From: Dorea_D sp963559605
Lineage (GTDB): Bacteria > Bacillota > Clostridia > Lachnospirales > Lachnospiraceae
Assembly: GCA_963559605.1 (NCBI GenBank)
Contig: CAUWLL010000001.1
Span: forward strand, 80,695-144,694
DNA length: 64,000 bases
Direction of reading: 5' to 3'
Below are positions 58,639 through 64,000 of the stretch, piece after piece (within the stretch, counting starts at the first letter, position 1; every line of letters starts with the position of its first letter). The position numbers and the translations under genes are program-made. The notes beneath the pieces were generated by a model. The model was not told where the DNA came from. It worked only from the letters and a program-made list of their open reading frames with translations, and ran no database searches.

Positions 58639-60804
58639 CTACTTCACTCCTCGTTTAAAATGTCCTTTCGTATACTCCATATCCGGGATCTGTACATCCT
58701 GTCCCTCCAGAAATGCTTTCGTATACAGCTCTGTCATTTTCCGCACCTCCTGTGCAGATTCCGTGACAAAATCAAGCCTTAATTCCGCCGGGTTCAGCCT
58801 TAGAACTTCTTCCTTCTGATGAAGAAGCATAAGCGGCGACGGATTATAAGTTATATTATAACAGTATTTACAATAATTTTTAACCGCAAATTTCTTCTTA
58901 TATCGGTCTGTCAGATATAAGATCCCGTCTTTCTTCGTACAGCCTGCGGTATTCTTCTGAATACAGTTAGCGCTTACCATCACCGGCTGAAAACCGTATC
59001 CTATAAAAGAAGCATCCCTAATATCAAGTTCAGAAAGTTCCCTGCTGTTTAGCTCCACAGGAGCCGTGTACCTGTCTATCTTTTGCGACAAGACAAACTT
59101 CCGGCTTCTCTGATTAAATACATATAGATTATAATCCGAAACTATAGGTTTGGAATACCCTTTTTTCTCAAGCCAGCAGTAAGATTCCCAATTTCGGATA
59201 AGCGCGCCGTCGTACAATCTCTCCAGTTCTTCATACTCTTTTTCCAGCACCTGGGCCGCCTGTTCTCGAAAAATATAGGGCAGCGAAACATATACTGTTT
59301 TTGCACCGATTCCCTCCCGGTGTCTTTGGAGCATCTGACGGACAGAATCCTCTGCCCCCATATTCCCGTCTACATATACGATAGAAACGCCCGGCATGCC
59401 TAAGACAACACGAAGCTGCTCCGGGGTTGATACCGACGCCCCAAGCTGCATCGTAACGTCCTGCCGCGTACAGCCTGAGAGCCCAGAGTTTTGCAGACTA
59501 TGACACTTCCCCGTCTGACCCGTCTTTTCTGCCTTTCGGCGGTACGGCTCTAATAGTTTCTCTTCCAATAGGCGCAGACTCTCTCTGCGCAGTTCGTTGA
59601 GCGCCTGCATGGGAAGAAAGATCTCTCCTTCTATCCGAATATTCAGACCAGCAAACTCAAATTCTGTCTCGCCCGTCTTTTCCATCTGCTTACGGACACG
59701 CTCTTCGGACAACGGCTGCTTCATGGCTTTTTGCACCGGTTCTCCGATGTATTCCACATACTGCCCATTACATTCCAAATATATTTTAGCATTACTTCCC
59801 GCAGAAAGTATTAATTCTCCATTAATTTTTTCTTTAATTTTATAATCATTTTCTGAAACTCCCCCATCTTCTGCCTCCACAGAAGGGCGTTTGAAGGAAA
59901 TCATATCTTTTCCGTTATGCTGGTGATAGTAGCCCTCATTGTAACCACGTCTGCGGTATACGCTTTGAAGGAGCTGAAGATCTTCCCGCGATACCTGATA
60001 GCTGTCTTTGCCATGCTGCAAATACAGATCGGCATACTTCCGGTACAGACGCACGACTGTATACACATAATCCGGCTGTTTCATCCTTCCTTCTATCTTA
60101 AAGGAGTCAATGCCTGCTTCTATAAGCTCCGGCAGCATTTCAATGGTACAAAGATCTTTCAGGCTCATAATGTCCTGCGCCTTCCTGCCGCCTGCCTCAT
60201 AAGGGAGCCGACATGGCTGGGCACACTGTCCCCGATTGCCGCTTCTTCCGCCGATCATACTGCTCATCAGACATTGTCCCGAATAGCAATAGCAAAGCGC
60301 ACCGTGGACGAAACATTCAATCTCCACGTCTGTCTGTTCCTTCATCCTGCGGATCTCCGAAAGATTCAGTTCTCTTGCCGGAACAATACGCTCTGCTCCC
60401 TGTTCCTTGAAAAAACCGGCGCTCAACGCATGAGTCACCGTCATCTGCGTACTCACATGAATGGGAAGCCCGGGGAAATTCTCCCGGACAAACTCAAAAA
60501 CGCCTGTATCCTGCACGATCACCGCGTCCAAACCGCGCTCATAATACGGAAGAAGATAGTCATAAAGCTCCTCCATCTCCTCATTCTTCAAAAGCGTATT
60601 AACTGTCATATACAATTTTCTTCCATGCAGATGTACGTAGTCGATCGCCTTTAAAAGCTGTTCCTCCTCGGGATTATCTGCATAAGCTCTCGCCCCAAAA
60701 CGGCTGCCGCCCATATATACCGCATCTGCGCCTGCACTTATTGCCGCCCGCAGGCTCTCCATAGAACCTGCCGGTGCCAGAATCTCCACCTGTCTGTTTG
60801 TCAT
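58639..60804 (-). CDS. U32 family peptidase / tRNA or rRNA hydroxylation-type protein
   Basis: A 721-residue U32 family protein. The N-terminal TIM-barrel-like domain starts ILAPAGSMESLRAAISAGADAVYMGG, and the family's signature ECFVHGALCYCYSGQC with GGRSGNRGQCAQPCR holds Cys residues likely to bind an iron-sulfur cluster. The C-terminal half is a DUF3656-type extension. Relatives TrhP and RlhA hydroxylate tRNA and 23S rRNA, so the peptidase name may be misleading. GAGGA precedes the ATG. It lies 8 bp upstream of the SEDS gene. Confidence 0.92.
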   Translation of the reverse strand: MTNRQVEILAPAGSMESLRAAISAGADAVYMGGSRFGARAYADNPEEEQLLKAIDYVHLHGRKLYMTVNTLLKNEEMEELYDYLLPYYERGLDAVIVQDTGVFEFVRENFPGLPIHVSTQMTVTHALSAGFFKEQGAERIVPARELNLSEIRRMKEQTDVEIECFVHGALCYCYSGQCLMSSMIGGRSGNRGQCAQPCRLPYEAGGRKAQDIMSLKDLCTIEMLPELIEAGIDSFKIEGRMKQPDYVYTVVRLYRKYADLYLQHGKDSYQVSREDLQLLQSVYRRRGYNEGYYHQHNGKDMISFKRPSVEAEDGGVSENDYKIKEKINGELILSAGSNAKIYLECNGQYVEYIGEPVQKAMKQPLSEERVRKQMEKTGETEFEFAGLNIRIEGEIFLPMQALNELRRESLRLLEEKLLEPYRRKAEKTGQTGKCHSLQNSGLSGCTRQDVTMQLGASVSTPEQLRVVLGMPGVSIVYVDGNMGAEDSVRQMLQRHREGIGAKTVYVSLPYIFREQAAQVLEKEYEELERLYDGALIRNWESYCWLEKKGYSKPIVSDYNLYVFNQRSRKFVLSQKIDRYTAPVELNSRELSELDIRDASFIGYGFQPVMVSANCIQKNTAGCTKKDGILYLTDRYKKKFAVKNYCKYCYNITYNPSPLMLLHQKEEVLRLNPAELRLDFVTESAQEVRKMTELYTKAFLEGQDVQIPDMEYTKGHFKRGVK

Positions 60805-60829
60805 AGTCTCATCCTCATACAGTGAAAAA

Positions 60830-60847
60830 GGCTGTCTGCTGACAGCC
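60830..60847 (-). terminator. Terminator of zapA
   Basis: A 7-bp stem (GGCTGTC at 60830-60836 with GACAGCC at 60841-60847) with a 4-nt loop starts directly after the zapA stop and is followed by TTTTT on the minus strand. The U32 gene starts 26 bp further on, so read-through may occur. Confidence 0.8.
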
Positions 60848-61258
60848 CTATTTTTGTTTATTCTTCTTCTCCGTTTCTAACTGAACGATCTTCATCTGAA
60901 GCTCTTTGTTCTCCTCTTTCAGCTTGTCCATCGCTTTCTCCGCGTTTTCAAGCTTGATCTGCACAGAAATCAGCTCATGCTTCAATTCGTACATATCTTT
61001 ATCTTTTTCTTCAATATCTGTCTCCAAAGAACTTCCCTGTTTCTTCGCTTTAAAGTAATCGTCTGCAATATTAAGCGCTAAAAGGATGCTTCTGGTCTCT
61101 GCACTCTGTTTGCGGTATCCTTCGCTGCTGGAGCATTCGTCAATCTTATGGTTCAGATACGTGGACACTTTCTGTAAATAGTCCTCGCTCTCAAAACCAC
61201 TCAGTGTGAATACCTTACCGCCTATTAATACTTCCGTAAAATTTTTTGATGATGCCAT
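60848..61258 (-). CDS. zapA: Cell division protein ZapA
   Basis: ZapA crosslinks FtsZ filaments at the division site. The 136-residue product has the N-terminal ZapA domain (EVLIGGKVFTLSGFESEDYLQKVSTYLNHKI) followed by a long C-terminal coiled coil (about 75-135, ending in a lysine-rich tail). This tail is longer than in Bacillus ZapA but usual for Clostridia. I use the ATG at 61258, with GGAGG upstream. It is preceded by a promoter and ends at a terminator. Confidence 0.93.
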   Translation of the reverse strand: MASSKNFTEVLIGGKVFTLSGFESEDYLQKVSTYLNHKIDECSSSEGYRKQSAETRSILLALNIADDYFKAKKQGSSLETDIEEKDKDMYELKHELISVQIKLENAEKAMDKLKEENKELQMKIVQLETEKKNKQK

Positions 61259-61294
61259 AAAAGCCTCCTGCAACTCTCATTATTTCTGTACCCT

Positions 61295-61323
61295 ATTATA
61301 AACTAATCGTGGGAAAAATCCAA
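61295..61323 (-). promoter_or_regulatory. Sigma-A promoter for zapA
   Basis: Minus strand: TTGGAT (61318-61323), 17-bp spacer, TATAAT (61295-61300), 37 bp before the zapA ATG. The -35 abuts the ruvB stop. Confidence 0.75.
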
Positions 61324-62331
61324 CTATTTTTCATCATTTTCATATGAAATTCCCAAATGAACATATGCTTTCTCCGTAACCGTACGCCCTCTTGGGGTTC
61401 TCTGGATAAAACCGTTTTTCAAAAGATAAGGTTCATATACATCCTCGATCGTTCCGGCATCCTCCCCGACAGAGGCTGCCAGCGTATCAAGTCCCACCGG
61501 CCCCCCGCCAAACTTCCGGATCACAGTCTGTAGGAGTTCGCGGTCTGTCTGATCTAGCCCTTCCTTATCTACGTCCAGCAGGTCCAGCGCATAATTTGCC
61601 ACCTCTTCCGTAATATTGCCATCGTACTTCACCTGTGCAAAATCACGCACACGTTTCAACAAACGGTTGGCAAGCCTGGGCGTTCCTCTGGAACGTCTTG
61701 CCAGCGCATCGGCTCCCTTCTCGTCGATCTCGACCCCCAGTACCTTCGCCGACCTTAAAAGAATGGTCTTTAATTCCCAAAGCGTATAATACTCCATCCG
61801 GTGTACCACGCCAAACCGGTCTCTGAGGGGCGCCGTCAGCATTCCTGCCCTCGTTGTTGCTCCCACCAGCGTAAATTTCGGGAGATCCAATCGAATAGAT
61901 CTTGCAGTCGCGCCTTTTCCGATCATAATGTCAATGGCATAATCCTCCATAGCCGGGTACAAAACCTCTTCTACCTGTCGGTTCAGACGATGGATCTCGT
62001 CTACAAAAAGAACGTCTTTCTCCTGTAAATTATTTAAAATAGCCGCCATCTCACCGGGCTTCTCGATAGCAGGTCCCGATGTGATCTTCACATTTACACC
62101 CATTTCATTGGCAATGATCCCTGCAAGAGTTGTCTTGCCAAGCCCCGGAGGACCGTAGAGCAAAACATGATCCAATGCGTCCCCACGCTCCTTTGCAGCC
62201 TCGATATAGACCTTTAGCATCTCCTTCGCCTTCTCCTGACCGATGTAGTCTTCCAGAAGCTGCGGTCTTAGATTGTTCTCTATCTTAACATCTTCTTCCA
62301 GATTTTCCGTTGTAATAATTCGTCTGCTCAT
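61324..62331 (-). CDS. ruvB: Holliday junction branch migration helicase RuvB
   Basis: RuvB is the AAA+ motor of RuvAB that drives Holliday junction migration. The 335-residue product has Walker A GPPGLGKTTLAG, Walker B VLFVDEIHRLNR, sensor GATTRAG, the arginine-finger region PLRDRFG, and the C-terminal winged helix GFIQRTPRGR. GGTGGAG precedes the ATG. It lies 12 bp from ruvA. No ruvC is expected in Firmicutes, which use RecU or another resolvase. Confidence 0.98.
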   Translation of the reverse strand: MSRRIITTENLEEDVKIENNLRPQLLEDYIGQEKAKEMLKVYIEAAKERGDALDHVLLYGPPGLGKTTLAGIIANEMGVNVKITSGPAIEKPGEMAAILNNLQEKDVLFVDEIHRLNRQVEEVLYPAMEDYAIDIMIGKGATARSIRLDLPKFTLVGATTRAGMLTAPLRDRFGVVHRMEYYTLWELKTILLRSAKVLGVEIDEKGADALARRSRGTPRLANRLLKRVRDFAQVKYDGNITEEVANYALDLLDVDKEGLDQTDRELLQTVIRKFGGGPVGLDTLAASVGEDAGTIEDVYEPYLLKNGFIQRTPRGRTVTEKAYVHLGISYENDEK

Positions 62332-62343
62332 TCCACTCCACCT

Positions 62344-62958
62344 TTAGAACACCATATGCTTCAATGCCTGTTTCAGCACATCCTCCACATCCGTATCCTC
62401 GGATATGTCCACTTTCTTCACTGCCTTTAACGATTCCGTACTTCCGTATCCAAGGGCTACCAGCGCCTGCACTGCTTCACTTTGTATCTCGCTTCCGGTG
62501 CCGGCTCCTCCGACGGATACATCTGTCCCAGAAACTGCATGTTCCAGTGCATCCTCAATGTGAAGCTTATCCCGAAGTTCCAAGATGATCTTCTCCGCCG
62601 TTTTCTTGCCGATCCCCGGCGCTTTGGCAATGGTTTTCGCATCTCCCGCCAGTACCGCAAACCGAAGGTCATCAGGGCTTAATACGGAGAGGATCGCCTG
62701 TCCTCCTTTTGGGCCGATCCCATTTACGCCGATAAGCAGCTTAAAGATCTTGAGATCGTCTCTTGTCAAAAAGCCGAACAACTGCATAGCATCTTCTTTC
62801 ACATTCAGATAAGTATAGATACGCACTTCCTCTCCCACAGGCGGAAGCATGCTCATAGACTGTACAGACAGAAAGATACCGTATCCCACACCCCCTACAT
62901 CTACGATCGCCTTGTCCTCTTCCAGAGCTACAAGTTCTCCCCGAATATAATGAATCAT
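62344..62958 (-). CDS. ruvA: Holliday junction DNA helicase subunit RuvA
   Basis: RuvA binds four-way junctions and loads RuvB. The 204-residue product has an N-terminal OB domain (MIHYIRGELVALEEDKAIVDVGGVGYGI), tandem HhH motifs (LIGVNGIGPKGGQAILS and APGIGKKTAEKIILELRDK) and a C-terminal RuvB-contact domain (EAVQALVALGYGSTESLKAV). TAAGGAGG precedes the ATG. It starts 9 bp after the Gx transporter gene. Confidence 0.98.
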   Translation of the reverse strand: MIHYIRGELVALEEDKAIVDVGGVGYGIFLSVQSMSMLPPVGEEVRIYTYLNVKEDAMQLFGFLTRDDLKIFKLLIGVNGIGPKGGQAILSVLSPDDLRFAVLAGDAKTIAKAPGIGKKTAEKIILELRDKLHIEDALEHAVSGTDVSVGGAGTGSEIQSEAVQALVALGYGSTESLKAVKKVDISEDTDVEDVLKQALKHMVF

Positions 62959-62967
62959 AATTCCTCC

Positions 62968-63459
62968 TTAAAACTCCAAATTTGCCAGCCTTTTCAGCAT
63001 GGCGCCGGCTGTAACGCCGATCAGAAATCCAGTGAGCAGTCCTGCCAGAAGCAGCACCGGAACATAGTATGCCACACTAAAAGTCTCTACCACAAGCATA
63101 GCCACCACAAGCTGGCCGATATTGTGGCAGACACCTCCGGCGATACTCACTCCGCTCACACTATATCCGCCACTCTTTTTTAAAGCCGCCATCACCGTCA
63201 GACTGAAAAGTCCCCCAGCAAGGCTGTAAAGTATACTGAAATAATTTCCAAATATAAATCCCGACAACAACACGCGCACAACGGACAACAGATACGCCTC
63301 TGAAAGCTTCATGCGGTAGAGCGCGATTACGATTATCAGATTGGCAAGCCCAAGTTTCACTCCCGGAATTCCAAACTGAAACGGAATCAGCGATTCTACA
63401 TAACTGAATATCAACGCCAGCGCCGTAAATACACCAAAATACGCAACCCTGCTTTTCAC
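62968..63459 (-). CDS. Gx transporter family protein (heptaprenyl diphosphate synthase component I-like)
   Basis: A 163-residue membrane protein with about five helices, of the family named Gx transporter or Hpre_diP_synt_I. The conserved start (VAYFGVFTALALIFSYVESLIPF) and PGVKLGLANLIIVIAL are diagnostic. The gene name is historical; the fold resembles substrate-binding components of ECF-type transporters. Pairing with a NusG domain II protein gene is a common arrangement in Clostridia. Substrate unknown. Confidence 0.85.
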   Translation of the reverse strand: MKSRVAYFGVFTALALIFSYVESLIPFQFGIPGVKLGLANLIIVIALYRMKLSEAYLLSVVRVLLSGFIFGNYFSILYSLAGGLFSLTVMAALKKSGGYSVSGVSIAGGVCHNIGQLVVAMLVVETFSVAYYVPVLLLAGLLTGFLIGVTAGAMLKRLANLEF

Positions 63460-63473
63460 CCTATGCCCTCTCT

Positions 63474-63854
63474 CTAATTCGTAACCGCATCGAATTCGCT
63501 GTTCTCACTGCTGTCTATCTCAACTACGACTTTGTTGGGCAGGCAGATCAGACTTTCCTTATTTTTAGAAATCGGCTTCTGATTCACACACAGCTTATCC
63601 GGGCAGTCTGCATCTACAATATCCGCCTGCTGATTCTTGATGACAAGGATATTGGTTCCGCCGTTGATCGCGATCTCCCTGTCCTCAGACAGTGGATATA
63701 CGCCTTCAATTTTTCCACTCACCTTTATGGTCACACTTCCTGCACCCTTTCCGCCGATAAACTCATGCAGCAAAAATGCAAGCACAATCACACATACAAT
63801 AATCCCGACAAGGATCCAGTCCTTTTTCCTAGACTCTGCTTTCTTCATTTTCAT
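63474..63854 (-). CDS. NusG domain II-containing membrane-anchored protein
   Basis: A 126-residue protein with an N-terminal membrane anchor (about 14-30) and a NusG domain II-like beta domain outside the membrane. The Cys pair in ADCPDKLCVNQ and the LICLPNKVVVEI end are typical. It belongs to a family of unknown function often found next to Gx transporters, as here, and near flavin or Rnf-type redox genes elsewhere. A promoter with a 17-bp spacer lies 23 bp upstream. It is the first gene of the nusG-like, Gx, ruvA, ruvB group. Confidence 0.88.
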   Translation of the reverse strand: MKMKKAESRKKDWILVGIIVCVIVLAFLLHEFIGGKGAGSVTIKVSGKIEGVYPLSEDREIAINGGTNILVIKNQQADIVDADCPDKLCVNQKPISKNKESLICLPNKVVVEIDSSENSEFDAVTN

Positions 63855-63876
63855 AGCTATTACCTCTCTGCGTTTT

Positions 63877-63905
63877 ATTCTATCACAAGAAATCTTTTAC
63901 TGCAA
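63877..63905 (-). promoter_or_regulatory. Sigma-A-type promoter for the NusG-II/Gx/ruvAB group
   Basis: Minus strand: TTGCAG (63900-63905), 17-bp spacer, TAGAAT (63877-63882). The remaining 95 bp to the window end show no gene I can support. Confidence 0.65.
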
Positions 63906-64000
63906 TCACATGTTCGATTGCATATCTTATTTTTCATGTTATACTATCCCATCTTTGACAGTTGTTTAGTCAAATAAGTGCCGCAACCCTTGTAAATACA

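Noticed and set aside
1..64000. CRISPR arrays, insertion sequences, prophage, tRNA or rRNA genes, or a new defence system
   Set aside because: Reading both strands showed no regularly spaced repeats, transposase or integrase frames, tRNA-like cloverleaf segments or clusters of unknown nuclease/ATPase genes; nearly all genes belong to known core families.

Overview
This 64 kb window is a gene-dense stretch of core chromosome from a spore-forming member of the Clostridia, most likely Lachnospiraceae. The evidence is the set of sporulation and germination genes (yqfC, yqfD, gerW/ytfJ, an alpha/beta-type small acid-soluble spore protein, a SpoVB-like flippase, a BofC-like protein), the anaerobic redox and one-carbon genes (nfnAB, rex, fhs, folD), and a gene order typical of that family. 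Codon use looks even throughout. I see no rRNA, tRNA, CRISPR array, prophage, insertion sequence or integrase.

All but one of about 52 genes lie on the minus strand; the exception is an ABC-F ATPase at 46859-48829. Read from high to low coordinates (direction of transcription) the layout is: a NusG domain II protein, Gx transporter, ruvA, ruvB; zapA, U32 peptidase, a RodA/FtsW glycosyltransferase and its penicillin-binding protein, which overlap by 176 nt; small envelope and germination genes (DUF2953, gerW); rpmB; yloU-fakA-recG; a SASP gene; the ABC-F gene divergent from rex; nnr-alr-mazF; a CBS/CorC protein; yebC; a CFI-box protein; metY; tepA-ftsK; fhs-folD and a zinc-ribbon/TPR protein; nfnA-nfnB; a ZIP transporter; a frameshifted helD; a CDF transporter; an AlkD-like protein; rlmH; a chemoreceptor with an extracytoplasmic zinc-binding (CZB) domain; a MATE exporter; yqfC-yqfD-phoH-ybeY; a SpoVB-like flippase; 5-formyl-THF cyclo-ligase; miaB; mutS-mutL-miaA; a PLP enzyme and two flavoproteins; and radC-mreB-mreC, where the window ends inside mreC.

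Functional groups are coherent: cell shape and wall synthesis (mreBC, RodA/PBP2, alr, zapA, ftsK), DNA repair and recombination (mutSL, recG, ruvAB, radC, AlkD-like), translation and RNA modification (miaA, miaB, rlmH, ybeY, rpmB, ABC-F), folate C1 metabolism (fhs, folD, 5-FCL) and NAD(P)H/ferredoxin balance (nfnAB, rex, nnr). Several sigma-A promoters with 17-bp spacers and a dozen terminator hairpins can be read directly.

I did not find a convincing new multi-gene system. The points most worth a second look are the one-base frameshift in helD, two intergenic hairpins that combine the upstream gene's terminator with the downstream gene's Shine-Dalgarno, the long RodA/PBP2 overlap in which both frames encode basic tails, the extracytoplasmic CZB domain in the chemoreceptor, matching clamp-type motifs in MutS and MutL, and a mazF toxin with no antitoxin gene but a 19-codon ORF coupled to its start.
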